Source: Flavobacterium turcicum
Lineage (GTDB): Bacteria > Bacteroidota > Bacteroidia > Flavobacteriales > Flavobacteriaceae
Direction of reading: 5' to 3'
DNA: 33,375 nt
NCBI RefSeq assembly: GCF_011365745.1
Contig: NZ_JAAOBY010000006.1
Span: 40,270-73,644 of the forward strand
Below the pieces are notes generated by a model. The model was not told the origin of the DNA. It saw only the letters and a list, made by a program, of their open reading frames with translations, and did no database searches. The translations under genes were made by a program, and so were the position numbers. Each line of letters starts with the position of its first letter. Position 1 is the first letter of the stretch. Positions 7,785-16,032 of this stretch are shown piece after piece.

Positions 7785-9463
7785 CACAATTAGATAAAAT
7801 CATGCAATCGCGTCGCGATACCCGTCATTTTACCGCAGATCTTGTTCCGGATGATGTTTTGGCAAAAGCCTTACAAGCAGGAAACTATGCGCCATCTGTA
7901 GGTTTAACAGATGCTACAAGATATTACACCATTCATTCTGCTGAGGTAAAAAAAGCAATAAAAAAACTCTTTGTGGCTTATGATGCGAAAGCCATTGCCC
8001 AAACTGACAATCTAGAACAAGAGCAATCCTATAAAGCCTTGAAATTAGAAGCAATAGAGGAAGCGCCTGTTGGCTTAGTAATTGCCTATGATCGTTCGGT
8101 CCTAAATTCGTTTACCATTGGTACCGTGGGCAGCAATGAGTCAATCAAGTTTAGTGCAGTTTGCGCAGCACAAAATATTTGGCTTTCGCTTACTGAGCAA
8201 GGTTTTTCTATGGGATGGGTGTCGATTTTAAATTACCATCAATTCAAACAACTACTCGGATTACCAGAACATATTGAGCCTTTGGGCTACTTTTGTGTTG
8301 GCAAACCGGCTACGGATTATGGCAAGCAACCCATGTTGCAACAATTGGAATGGCGGGAAAAACAATCTGCTGCGCAGGTGACAACCATTGACTTTTTACA
8401 CCCTTTGGAGGATATAATTAATCCTGCTGTTCCGCAACAACAATCAAAAAATCTCTCTTTTGAAGCAGCGATTCAGTTCAAAATAGATCAAAAAACAAAA
8501 CCTACTGCCTCATTAGGTATTTTGGAAACTTTGGCGAAGCAAATAGCAGTGGTCTTTCAAACTGATTCACCTGAAATTATAGCGCCACATTTGGTTGTTT
8601 TTGCCGCAGATCATGGCATTGCCAACCATGGCGTTAGCGCTTATCCGCAAGATGTTACTAGGCAAATGGTGACTAACTTTTTGGATGGTGGCGCCGCCAT
8701 AAATGTTTTTTGCAAACAAAATAATATTGCACTTTCGATAGTTGATGCTGGTGTAAACTACGATTTCCCGACAAACACAGCCTTAATTGCTGCTAAAATA
8801 GGGAAGGGAACGGCTTCATTTTTGAACGATCCAGCCATGAGTAGTACCGAGTTGCAATTGTGTTTATCAAAAGGATCCGAAATTGTTCGTACCATAGCGC
8901 AAACTAATTGCAATTGTATTGGTTTTGGCGAAATGGGAATTGGGAACACCACAACAGCAGCTGTTTTGATGAGTGTTTTGTTGCAAATCCCCATCGAAGA
9001 ATGTATCGGTTTAGGAACTGGAATTGCCAATGAAAAACTCAAATTCAAACTAGAAATTGCTAAAAAAGCTTTGAATAATTACATCGGTCCTGAAACATTA
9101 GATAGTCAATTGGCCTACTTTGGAGGTTTCGAAATCATGCAAATGGCGGGAGCCATGCTCGAGGCAAAAGCACAAAATATGTTGATACTCGTGGATGGTT
9201 TTATAGCCACAGTTGCTTTTTTGGTAGCCTATAAAAAAGATTCTGCTGTTTTGCACAACGCGATTTTTTGTCACTTATCAGCTGAGCAAGGGCATCAAAA
9301 AATCATACAGTACTTGGGAGTTCGTCCTTTGCTGCAACTGGATTTACGCTTGGGCGAAGGAACGGGCTGTGCGCTCGCATTTCCTTTGGTACAATCGGCT
9401 GTAGCTTTTTTGAATGAAATGGCCAGTTTTGAAAGTGCCGGAGTAAACTCGAAAGAAATTTAA
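7781..9463 (+). CDS. cobT: BluB-CobT fusion: DMB synthase plus nicotinate-nucleotide:DMB phosphoribosyltransferase
   Basis: One 560-residue protein carries two activities. Residues about 1-195 are a BluB-type nitroreductase-fold flavoenzyme, which converts FMNH2 and O2 to 5,6-dimethylbenzimidazole. Motifs are RRDTRHF (11-17), YAPSVG (36-41), SAVCAAQNIWLSL and GWVSI (145-149). After a short linker, residues about 205-555 are CobT, which turns DMB into alpha-ribazole 5'-phosphate. Its motifs are FAADHGIANHGVSAYPQDVT (274-293), GFGEMGIGNTTTAA (381-394) and LGEGTGCALAFPL near the C-terminus, where E526 matches the catalytic Glu region. No frame break separates the halves. The fusion joins consecutive pathway steps and suggests handover of DMB. 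It overlaps cobU by 4 bp and precedes cobS by 50 bp. In the BluB half, the stretch after APSVG (LTDATRYY) departs from the QPW-like sequence I expect. Confidence 0.93.
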   Translation: MTQLDKIMQSRRDTRHFTADLVPDDVLAKALQAGNYAPSVGLTDATRYYTIHSAEVKKAIKKLFVAYDAKAIAQTDNLEQEQSYKALKLEAIEEAPVGLVIAYDRSVLNSFTIGTVGSNESIKFSAVCAAQNIWLSLTEQGFSMGWVSILNYHQFKQLLGLPEHIEPLGYFCVGKPATDYGKQPMLQQLEWREKQSAAQVTTIDFLHPLEDIINPAVPQQQSKNLSFEAAIQFKIDQKTKPTASLGILETLAKQIAVVFQTDSPEIIAPHLVVFAADHGIANHGVSAYPQDVTRQMVTNFLDGGAAINVFCKQNNIALSIVDAGVNYDFPTNTALIAAKIGKGTASFLNDPAMSSTELQLCLSKGSEIVRTIAQTNCNCIGFGEMGIGNTTTAAVLMSVLLQIPIEECIGLGTGIANEKLKFKLEIAKKALNNYIGPETLDSQLAYFGGFEIMQMAGAMLEAKAQNMLILVDGFIATVAFLVAYKKDSAVLHNAIFCHLSAEQGHQKIIQYLGVRPLLQLDLRLGEGTGCALAFPLVQSAVAFLNEMASFESAGVNSKEI

Positions 9464-9513
9464 TGCTTGTTCAATAATTTCTGTAAGGAGGAATTGATTT
9501 TAATAAACAAAAA

Positions 9514-10299
9514 ATGAAAAAAGAAATACATCTGTTTTTTACAGCCTTGATGTTTTACACTCGGATTCCTTGTCCCAAAAACATCGATCATGCCGCTGAT
9601 TCCCTCAATAAAGCATCCCGTTATTTCCCGTTGATTGGTTGGATAGTTGGTAGTGGTTCGTTTGGAATTTATTTTTTGGGCAGCCAGCTTTTTAATGATA
9701 GTATAGCTTTGGTTTTGTCTATGATTGCTTCCATTTTGATCACAGGAGCTTTTCATGAAGATGGTTTTGCTGATGTTTGTGATGGTTTTGGTGGCGGTTG
9801 GACCAAAGAAAAAATCTTACTCATCATGAAAGATAGCGCTATTGGAGCCTACGGAGCCATCGGGTTGATCTTACTTTTTTTACTTAAATTCTTAGCTTTA
9901 CACGAGCTCATTACAGTCAATAGCATTGCATTTTATTGGATTGCTTTGTTTTTTATTTGCGGTCATTCCTTGAGTCGATTGGCGGCCATTTCAATTGTAT
10001 TTACCCACCAATATTCACGAGATGACGCCACAAGTAAAAGCAAACCCATCGCGCAAAATTTTACTTGGCGTGAAGTAGTAGGCGCTAGTTTTTTTGGATT
10101 GCTGCCTTTGGTTTTTTTGACCATCCAACAACCTCTATTTTTGTTAGCTATTGTTCCTGTTACGGTAACGCGAATTCTTATGGCACGCTATTTCCAGAAA
10201 TGGATTGATGGTTACACAGGCGATTGTTTAGGAGCTACCCAACAAGTATGTGAAGTTGTTTTTTATCTTTCAAGCATTGCAATATGGAAATTTATTTAG
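9514..10299 (+). CDS. cobS: Adenosylcobinamide-GDP ribazoletransferase (cobalamin synthase) CobS
   Basis: This 261-residue polytopic inner-membrane enzyme joins adenosylcobinamide-GDP to alpha-ribazole (phosphate), the penultimate or last step of cobalamin assembly. The family start ALMFYTRIPCP (residues 11-21), the acidic HEDGFADVCDGFGGG motif (81-95) with its metal-binding Asp residues, the following KDSAIGAYGAIGL and a C-terminal GYTGDCLGATQQ motif are all present. Five or more hydrophobic segments are visible. An AAGGAGG sequence at 9485-9491 is 22 nt from the ATG, too far to act as a normal Shine-Dalgarno site, and no better in-frame start lies closer. The end overlaps cobC by 16 bp. Confidence 0.95.
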   Translation: MKKEIHLFFTALMFYTRIPCPKNIDHAADSLNKASRYFPLIGWIVGSGSFGIYFLGSQLFNDSIALVLSMIASILITGAFHEDGFADVCDGFGGGWTKEKILLIMKDSAIGAYGAIGLILLFLLKFLALHELITVNSIAFYWIALFFICGHSLSRLAAISIVFTHQYSRDDATSKSKPIAQNFTWREVVGASFFGLLPLVFLTIQQPLFLLAIVPVTVTRILMARYFQKWIDGYTGDCLGATQQVCEVVFYLSSIAIWKFI

Positions 10300-10820
10300 T
10301 TCGCCACACCGAAACTGTTTGCGAAAAAGGAGTGTGCTACGGTCAAGCCGATGTCGAAATTCAAACGCCTTACGAAACCGTTTTTGAATCAATAGTAAAA
10401 CAATTGCCTCCTGATTTTGAGTTGTTTTCTAGTCCCTTGCAACGCTGCCGTATTTTGGCAACATTTATTCAAAAGCAGGCTGCAATCCCTCAAATAAAGC
10501 ACGACGATCGATTGCTCGAAATGAATTTTGGCGATTGGGAACTTCAACCATGGAATGCGATTGATGAAGCCGTTTTACAACCTTGGATGGCTGATTTTGT
10601 TTCGGTTCGTGTTCCTAATGGCGAATCTTTTCTTGATTTACATGATCGTGTTTTGTCTTTTATTGAAACAGAATTAACCCAATCATCGCAAAAACCAATC
10701 GTAATCGTGGCTCACGCTGGCGTAATTCGAAGTATTTTATGTGCGTACAGCAATTTACCGCTGAAAGATGCTTTTCAAAATAAGGTCGATTTTGGTCAAG
10801 TTATTCGGCTTGAAATATAA
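10284..10820 (+). CDS. cobC: Alpha-ribazole phosphatase-like histidine phosphatase CobC
   Basis: The protein has 178 residues and belongs to the histidine phosphatase (phosphoglycerate mutase-like) superfamily. The N-terminal LVRHTET motif contains the catalytic His (H8). LFSSPLQRC, LLEMNFGDWE and VIVAHAGVIRSIL supply the other conserved Arg, Glu and His residues. In this context it would dephosphorylate alpha-ribazole 5'-phosphate or adenosylcobalamin 5'-phosphate, finishing nucleotide-loop assembly. The superfamily is broad, so the specific substrate is assigned from operon position: it overlaps cobS by 16 bp and is the last gene before the riboswitch-controlled btuB. Confidence 0.88.
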   Translation: MEIYLVRHTETVCEKGVCYGQADVEIQTPYETVFESIVKQLPPDFELFSSPLQRCRILATFIQKQAAIPQIKHDDRLLEMNFGDWELQPWNAIDEAVLQPWMADFVSVRVPNGESFLDLHDRVLSFIETELTQSSQKPIVIVAHAGVIRSILCAYSNLPLKDAFQNKVDFGQVIRLEI

Positions 10821-10833
10821 AATCAAATTTGTC

Positions 10834-10865
10834 TTGCATTGTAAACTTTTATAATTCTATATTTG
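10834..10865 (+). promoter_or_regulatory. btuB promoter (TTG-N21-TATATTTG)
   Basis: TTG at 10834-10836 and TATATTTG at 10858-10865 are separated by 21 nt and match the Bacteroidota housekeeping consensus. Transcription should begin near 10870, just before the first helix of the cobalamin riboswitch. Confidence 0.7.
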
Positions 10866-10871
10866 CGCCCG

Positions 10872-11090
10872 TATTGAGGTTGCTATTAGTTCAGTTTGTT
10901 CCAATAGCATTAAAAGGGAATTAGGTTCAAAACCTAAGCTGTACCCGCAACTGTAAGCTACCAAGCTTGTTGTTATCTACAAAACCATTGTCCGTCGCGG
11001 CGGATGAGAAGGTCAACAACAAGACGCAAGCCAGGAGACCTGCCCATTACATCGAGTATCAAACTTTCGGGAAAAAAGGTTTGGGTATGG
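10872..11090 (+). ncRNA. Cobalamin (B12) riboswitch with expression-platform hairpin
   Basis: The aptamer is recognised from its conserved blocks: AAAAGGGAA at 10912-10920, GTACCCGCAACTGTAAGC at about 10941-10958, and the B12 box AGCCAGGAGACCTGCC near 11030-11045. Supporting helices are perfect: TGCTATT with AATAGCA before the first block, TTAGGTT with AACCTAA, and CTTGTTGTT with AACAACAAG. After the B12 box, an 8-bp stem pairs 11060-11067 with 11076-11083. Its loop holds CGGG (11068-11071), complementary to CCCG (10944-10947) in the aptamer, fitting the L5-L13 kissing interaction of this class. Ligand binding would then lock the platform and reduce btuB expression. Translation control is likely because no T-rich terminator follows, but this is inferred. 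Confidence 0.95.
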
Positions 11091-11137
11091 GTAATTCTGT
11101 GCTTTTCTCCCAGTTATTAAAATTTTACATTTCTAAA

Positions 11138-13048
11138 ATGAACAAAAAATTCATTCGCTTCAGTGCGCTTGCATTATTTTTTGCAATGGGTGCGTTTGCA
11201 CAAGAACAAGAGCCTCAAAACTTAGATGAGGTAGTAGTATCTGATTCAAAATTTGCTTTGGCTAAAGAAAAATCAGGAAAAGTAATTGTTAAAATCACCG
11301 CCGAAGATCTTAAAAAAAGAGCGGGACAGTCAGTAGCTGCTATTTTGAGTACTGTTGCTGGTGTTGAAATCAACGGAAACCAAAGCCGAATGGGTAAAGA
11401 TTTAGGACTTTACATTCGCGGCGGACGCAACCACCAAGTTTTAATTATGATCGATGGAGTTCCGGTAACGGATGCTTCTGGAATTAGTTTGTCTTATGAT
11501 TTACGCCTTCTACCAGTTGAGCAAATCGAAAGTATCGAGATTTTAAAAGGAGCTTCAAGTACTTTGTACGGTTCTGGTGCTGCGACAGGAGTAATCAATA
11601 TTACACTTAAAAAAGCAGCCAAAAAAGAAATCGCCGGAAATGCCTACGTCAACATGGGTTCGCAAACGGCGGCTAAAATTGTCGATTATAGTTTGCAAGA
11701 TTTTAATCAAGGTATAGCAGTAAATGGTACTTCTAAAAAATTCAGTTACTTCACGGCGCTAAACAGCACTGAAACAACTGGTATCTCCGAGGCACGTCCT
11801 GCATCGAATACTGAGGTTTTTGAAAATGATGCTTTTTCCCGCGTTAATGCAGTGGTAAAAGTAGGCTTTAAAGCAAATGAAGCATTTTCATTAGATTTTT
11901 TCTCTAATTATGATCGTTTGAAAAGCGATTTTGATTCAGGTTCATTTGCAGACAATAAAGATAATTTTAGCGTTTCTGAGCAGTTCAGAGTTGGGTTTAC
12001 ACCGAAATTGAAATATGCTAAAGGCGAATTAGTTTTGAATGCTAGTGCAGGCTTGATTGAAAGAGGAATTTTTAATTTCGGGAGCTTAAGCAATTACAAA
12101 TCAAGAAATATCAATGCTGATTTATTCAACAAATACAATTTCAGCTCTGAATTTTTCTTGGTAACTGGTGTGCAATTTCAGTTTCATGAAATGTCAAACG
12201 AAAGTGAGTTTGCTGTAATTCCAACTGAATTGGCAAAATTCAACATGATTGATCCTTATTTTACTTTGGTTTATAACGCTGAATTCGGACTGAACATAAA
12301 TGCTGGTGCGCGTTACAACATGCATAATGAGTACGGCAATAATCTGGTTTACAACTTTAATCCGTCTTACAACGTGAGTTCAAATTTTAAAGTTCTGGCT
12401 TCATTTAGTACGGCATTTGTAACTCCAAGTTTGTACCAATTGTACTCTGAATACGGAAAATTAGATTTAGCACCAGAGAAAGATGCTACTGCAGAATTGG
12501 GTTTTGAAACTAGTATTTTAAACAAAAAATTAGTACTTAATGCTGTTGCTTTTCAACGTGAAGAGGAGGATGCTATCGGGTTTGATTTAATCGATTATAA
12601 ATATTTTAATGTACTTGGTAAAAACAAAGCGCGCGGACTAGAGACTATGGTTTCTTTTGCTTTTTCAGATAAATTAAAAGCCGCTGCTAACTATACCTTC
12701 ACAGAATTAGAAAGACAGTCTCGAATTCTAAATCCAAAACACAAAGTAAACGCTACTCTTGATTATCAAGCCTCTTCTAGATTAGCATTTAATATGGTGT
12801 ATCAATTTGTTTCGGACAGGGTTTTTGAATACACAACTTATCCTGCGCCAACTTTTGATCCGGTGCTAAATTCAGAAATTTTGAAAGATTACCAATTAGT
12901 GCATGCTAATGCACGTTATGATTTACTAAAAAATAGACTTCAAGTTTTTGGAGCCGTTGATAATATTTTTGATCGTGATTTTGTTGAGACTAGAGGGTAT
13001 TCTACCAGAGGTCGAAACTTTAAAGTAGGTTTGAATTTCTTATTTTAA
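11138..13048 (+). CDS. btuB: TonB-dependent outer-membrane cobalamin receptor BtuB
   Basis: The start is ATG 11138, giving 636 residues. The open frame extends upstream through the riboswitch, but only this start gives a signal peptide (MNKKFIRFSALALFFAMGAF, then AQ). A TonB-box-like NLDEVVVSDS follows. The plug domain shows LSTVAGVEINGNQ, LYIRGGRNHQVLIMIDGVPV and IEILKGASSTLYGSGAATGV; the rest is a 22-strand-type barrel ending in an aromatic residue (VGLNFLF). The length is near E. coli BtuB (614). The cobalamin riboswitch in its leader is strong evidence for the substrate. It would pass cobalamin or cobinamide to the BtuFCD importer encoded at 4088-7110. It is convergent with the amidase gene and ends before a bidirectional terminator. 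Confidence 0.94.
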   Translation: MNKKFIRFSALALFFAMGAFAQEQEPQNLDEVVVSDSKFALAKEKSGKVIVKITAEDLKKRAGQSVAAILSTVAGVEINGNQSRMGKDLGLYIRGGRNHQVLIMIDGVPVTDASGISLSYDLRLLPVEQIESIEILKGASSTLYGSGAATGVINITLKKAAKKEIAGNAYVNMGSQTAAKIVDYSLQDFNQGIAVNGTSKKFSYFTALNSTETTGISEARPASNTEVFENDAFSRVNAVVKVGFKANEAFSLDFFSNYDRLKSDFDSGSFADNKDNFSVSEQFRVGFTPKLKYAKGELVLNASAGLIERGIFNFGSLSNYKSRNINADLFNKYNFSSEFFLVTGVQFQFHEMSNESEFAVIPTELAKFNMIDPYFTLVYNAEFGLNINAGARYNMHNEYGNNLVYNFNPSYNVSSNFKVLASFSTAFVTPSLYQLYSEYGKLDLAPEKDATAELGFETSILNKKLVLNAVAFQREEEDAIGFDLIDYKYFNVLGKNKARGLETMVSFAFSDKLKAAANYTFTELERQSRILNPKHKVNATLDYQASSRLAFNMVYQFVSDRVFEYTTYPAPTFDPVLNSEILKDYQLVHANARYDLLKNRLQVFGAVDNIFDRDFVETRGYSTRGRNFKVGLNFLF

Positions 13049-13082
13049 GATTATAAAATAGATTCTGTTTGAATTGGAAACG

Positions 13083-13121
13083 AAAAAGCGAGACTCAGAA
13101 ATGATGATCTCGCTTTTTTAT
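13083..13121. terminator. Bidirectional terminator between btuB and the amidase gene
   Basis: AAAAAGCGAGA (13083-13093) pairs with TCTCGCTTTTT (13108-13118) around a 14-nt loop, with T-rich sequence on the plus side and A-run on the other. It sits between two convergent genes and can serve both. Confidence 0.85.
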
Positions 13122-13125
13122 TTTT

Positions 13126-13746
13126 TTATTTTAATTCTGAAACGAAAGATAGAATCGTGGAGGCAATTTTTTCTTGCTGTTTTTCATCGGTAAGCATTGC
13201 TCTGTCTGCAGTATTAGAAAGGTATCCTAATTCGATTAACACGGCTGGTGCTGCTGACTTTTTTAAAATGAAAAAAGGTGCTTTTTTGATTTCTGTTGCG
13301 CTGATAGTGTTGTCTTTTTTGAATTTTTCTTGCAGCGCTTGGGCAATAGTGTGCGTTGCATCATTGTCTTTTGAAGTATTTGACACATAAAATTCCATTC
13401 CGGATTTCGCAATATTGTCACTTTGATTCACGTGAAGTGAGAGCACTAAATCAGGCTTGATGTCACTAATCATCTTGGCTCGATCTGTTAAGGATAAAAA
13501 TTCATCCTCTTCTCTTGTAAAATGAATTATTACGTCTTGATTTTGGTTTAATGCTTTTATTTTTTGGGATATAGCAGCAACAATTTGCTTCTCTTTATAA
13601 AGAATAGAGCTTGCTCCAAAATCGCTTCCTCCATGCCCGGCATCAATAACTACGTGAATTTGCTTGTTGTTATTGAAGTTAGGTTGCGTAAAGCCTACAC
13701 TTAGTAATGCAGTTAAAGCTACAAAATACGGAATTGCTTCTTTCAT
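13126..13746 (-). CDS. N-acetylmuramoyl-L-alanine amidase (Amidase_3 family)
   Basis: This exported 206-residue zinc amidase cleaves the bond between N-acetylmuramic acid and L-alanine in peptidoglycan. A short signal-like N-terminus (MKEAIPYFVALTALLSVGFT) precedes a single Amidase_3 domain. Expected zinc ligands are H38 in VVIDAGHGG, E52 in KEKQ and H105 in SLHVNQSD; the catalytic Glu is E172 in LIELGYLSN. No SPOR, LysM or AMIN domain is attached, so the protein is minimal. It is followed by a terminator shared with btuB and preceded by the terminator of the S41 protease gene, so it is probably monocistronic. The family is certain; whether it acts in division, recycling or turnover cannot be told. 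Confidence 0.93.
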   Translation of the reverse strand: MKEAIPYFVALTALLSVGFTQPNFNNNKQIHVVIDAGHGGSDFGASSILYKEKQIVAAISQKIKALNQNQDVIIHFTREEDEFLSLTDRAKMISDIKPDLVLSLHVNQSDNIAKSGMEFYVSNTSKDNDATHTIAQALQEKFKKDNTISATEIKKAPFFILKKSAAPAVLIELGYLSNTADRAMLTDEKQQEKIASTILSFVSELK

Positions 13747-13865
13747 AGGTATGTTTTTTTGATGTTAGTATTTATAAACTTACAAAAAGTATTATTTATT
13801 GTACCGTGAATCATTATTTTTATTTTTCGACTTTAAAAATTTTCAATTCCAAGTTATTCAAAATC

Positions 13866-13915
13866 AAAAATGCCACAACAAAAAAGGATGTTTCCTTTCT
13901 TGTTGTGGCATTTTA
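13866..13915 (-). terminator. Strong hairpin terminator after the S41 peptidase gene
   Basis: A perfect 15-bp inverted repeat (13867-13881 with 13900-13914) with A/T flanks follows the S41 stop codon on the minus strand and precedes the amidase coding region further downstream. Confidence 0.85.
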
Positions 13916-13935
13916 AATTTGTTTGCGGTTGAAAC

Positions 13936-15390
13936 TTATTTTTGCTCTAAAGCTTTCAATAAACCTTCCGGCGCTTTTTCAAGATACATTTGGTTAAAGC
14001 CGTTGTTTTCCATAGGGTTACTTACTGCTTGAAAGTTCGTGACTTTACTTTGCGGTATCAATCGAGCATTATTTGTAATTCGTGAAATAGCAGCACGCAA
14101 TAATGGCTCATTTTCGTCACCTAAAACGCCCAAATTCCCTATTGATTCTATTACAGAAACGTCTGGTCTTAAGCCGCTTTGATACTCTCCAAAATTTAAA
14201 GAATTGACAATTTTAAGTACAATTGGTTGCATGGCATAACGATGTTTTGGATTTCTGTTTTCAGTACCAAAAGTAGGTGAGTCGTATAAAGTTACGGAAC
14301 CCACATTTTTACCTACAGTTACATCTCCAATTTGAACAACTGTAATGTGAGGTTTCAAGCCATTAATTACCAATTCACTCGCTGATGCTGAGCTAGATGA
14401 GGTAAGTATATAAACCTTGGTTAAATTCAAACTATTAATTGGAGTACTTTCAATTTTATCGGTAAAAAAATTGTTTAATGCGTTTGGATCTTCAGCTTCG
14501 AAATAATCATTAATAGCTTTATTCCATTGCTGTTTTGCAAATATTTTGCCTGTAAATTGACCTGTAATCATACTCGCCAATCGAGTTGCAGTTTGCACTG
14601 ATCCTCCGCCATTATAACGCAAGTCAAGAACTAGTTCAGTAATCCCTTGTGCTTTTAAAGTTCCAAAAGCGTTATTTAATTGGGTGTCAAATGTGGCGGT
14701 AAAAGCATTATACATCAAATAACCAATCTTGCGAGATCCAACAGTAATTACTTTGTTAACTAAGATAGGATTCTCTGTCAAAACCGTTTTAGTTAAAGCA
14801 ATATTTTTCCCATTTGCAACTAGCGTGTTTCCTACCAAATTAGCCATGTTCAATGTGTAATCATTGTTAGCTCCGTAAAGTAATGAAATATAGTTGCTTA
14901 TGGTAAGTGGTGTTCCGTTTACTCCCGTAAAAATGTCACCACGTTTAATATCTTTAGTTGACGCATTTGATCCTGGAATAATATATCTTACAAAACCAAA
15001 AATTTCCGATGATCCAGCTGATATTCTGCCCAAACCAAATTCAACGCCGTTGTTGTTGGTTGTCCCTTGAAATTGTCCTTCAAGCTCCAAGTAGTCATCA
15101 ACAATCCAACTGAATTTGTCCAAATCTGAACTTACTCGTAAAGCCGCGAACAAATCTTCTGGTTTATTGTAGTTTTGTAGAAATGAATTCAAAGCACCTT
15201 GATTTGGAAATCTATTCTCATCTAAATTAGCGACTTCGTCCGTCCATAAATAGTACTGATTCATTCCTTTCCATATAAAATCTTGAATTTCAAGAGTTGC
15301 TGGTGGTACTATATCGTCATTGTCTTGACAGCCTTGAACAAAAAAAGTTGTAACAAGAGCTACGAGTAATAGTTTAAAGTAGGTTTTCAT
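13936..15390 (-). CDS. S41 family C-terminal-processing-type peptidase, lipoprotein
   Basis: The product is a 484-residue serine protease of family S41. The N-terminus ends in a lipobox (TTFFVQGC, Cys 21), so it is probably attached to a membrane on the periplasmic side or exposed at the surface. An N-terminal helical segment (YYLWTDEVANLDE) is followed by a PDZ-like region at about residues 115-200, with KRGDIFTGVNGTPLTISNY. The protease core comprises LVLDLRYNGGGSV (253-265), the nucleophile Ser in SSSSASASELVINGL (331-345) and the probable catalytic Lys in VTVGKNVGS (K361). Secreted Bacteroidota members of this type are common and their substrates mostly unknown. It diverges from the ECF sigma gene, separated by 123 bp, which leaves open a functional link to envelope signalling. 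Confidence 0.9.
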   Translation of the reverse strand: MKTYFKLLLVALVTTFFVQGCQDNDDIVPPATLEIQDFIWKGMNQYYLWTDEVANLDENRFPNQGALNSFLQNYNKPEDLFAALRVSSDLDKFSWIVDDYLELEGQFQGTTNNNGVEFGLGRISAGSSEIFGFVRYIIPGSNASTKDIKRGDIFTGVNGTPLTISNYISLLYGANNDYTLNMANLVGNTLVANGKNIALTKTVLTENPILVNKVITVGSRKIGYLMYNAFTATFDTQLNNAFGTLKAQGITELVLDLRYNGGGSVQTATRLASMITGQFTGKIFAKQQWNKAINDYFEAEDPNALNNFFTDKIESTPINSLNLTKVYILTSSSSASASELVINGLKPHITVVQIGDVTVGKNVGSVTLYDSPTFGTENRNPKHRYAMQPIVLKIVNSLNFGEYQSGLRPDVSVIESIGNLGVLGDENEPLLRAAISRITNNARLIPQSKVTNFQAVSNPMENNGFNQMYLEKAPEGLLKALEQK

Positions 15391-15458
15391 AAATTTGGTT
15401 TAATTCTTTAATTAACGTAAAAATAATACCTTTAGTTTTATTTTACATTTTTTTGTTG

Positions 15459-15466
15459 CAAAAATA
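15459..15466 (-). promoter_or_regulatory. Possible -7 box (TATTTTTG) of the S41 peptidase gene
   Basis: On the minus strand TATTTTTG fits TAnnTTTG, about 68 nt upstream of the ATG at 15390. No TTG occurs at the right distance, so the call is weak. Confidence 0.3.
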
Positions 15467-15513
15467 AATGTGAATCGTCTTCTTTTTATAAACGGTCAAA
15501 CAGCACCCTTAGT

Positions 15514-16032
15514 ATGAACCAAAATGAATTTTTAACAGTCGTTTTACCCTTCAAAGACAAACTCTTTCGATTGGCCAAAAGATTGTTGGTGAGTACCGAA
15601 GAAGCTGAAGATGCTACACAAGAAGTTTTGGTAAAGTTGTGGACTAAGAGCGATAACTTACAAACCTACAAAAGTACAGAGGCGATAGCTATGACCATGA
15701 CCAAAAATTATTGCTTAGATCAGTTAAAAGCAAAGCGTTCTGGCAACATGCAACTGGTTCATACCAATTATACTGACGGAGCAGCGAGAGTTGAACAAAC
15801 AGTTGAAGATAGTGATAGCCTAGAATGGGTTAACAAAATAATGTTGCAGTTGCCGGAGCAACAACGAGTAATTATTCAATTGAGAGATATTGAAAAATAT
15901 GAATTTGACGAAATGGCCGAGATTTTGAACATGAGCGAAAGTGCCATTCGCGTAGCGCTATCAAGAGCACGTAAAACAATTCGAGAAAATATGATAAAAA
16001 CACACAATTATGGAATGGAACGAGATAGATAG
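15514..16032 (+). CDS. ECF-type RNA polymerase sigma factor
   Basis: This 172-residue extracytoplasmic-function sigma factor has region 2 at about residues 10-75 (VLPFKDKLFRLAKRLLVSTE, EAEDATQEVLVKLW) and region 4 at about 108-160 (LPEQQRVIIQLRDIEKYEFD, MAEILNMSESAIRVALSRAR). It lacks the long linker and region 3 of primary sigma factors. It would direct transcription of its own operon and of an unknown regulon when released from its partner. The last 23 bp overlap the following anti-sigma-like gene, so translation of the two is probably coupled. The gene heads a four-gene unit with two DUF4252 proteins, an arrangement I recognise from other Flavobacteriia. Confidence 0.93.
   Translation: MNQNEFLTVVLPFKDKLFRLAKRLLVSTEEAEDATQEVLVKLWTKSDNLQTYKSTEAIAMTMTKNYCLDQLKAKRSGNMQLVHTNYTDGAARVEQTVEDSDSLEWVNKIMLQLPEQQRVIIQLRDIEKYEFDEMAEILNMSESAIRVALSRARKTIRENMIKTHNYGMERDR

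Noticed and set aside
9485..9491. AAGGAGG as Shine-Dalgarno site for cobS
   Set aside because: It is 22 nt from the ATG, beyond useful distance, and other genes here do not use such sites.
10967..11137. N-terminal extension of BtuB from a TTG inside the riboswitch
   Set aside because: The 57 extra residues are translated aptamer sequence; the signal peptide starts at ATG 11138.
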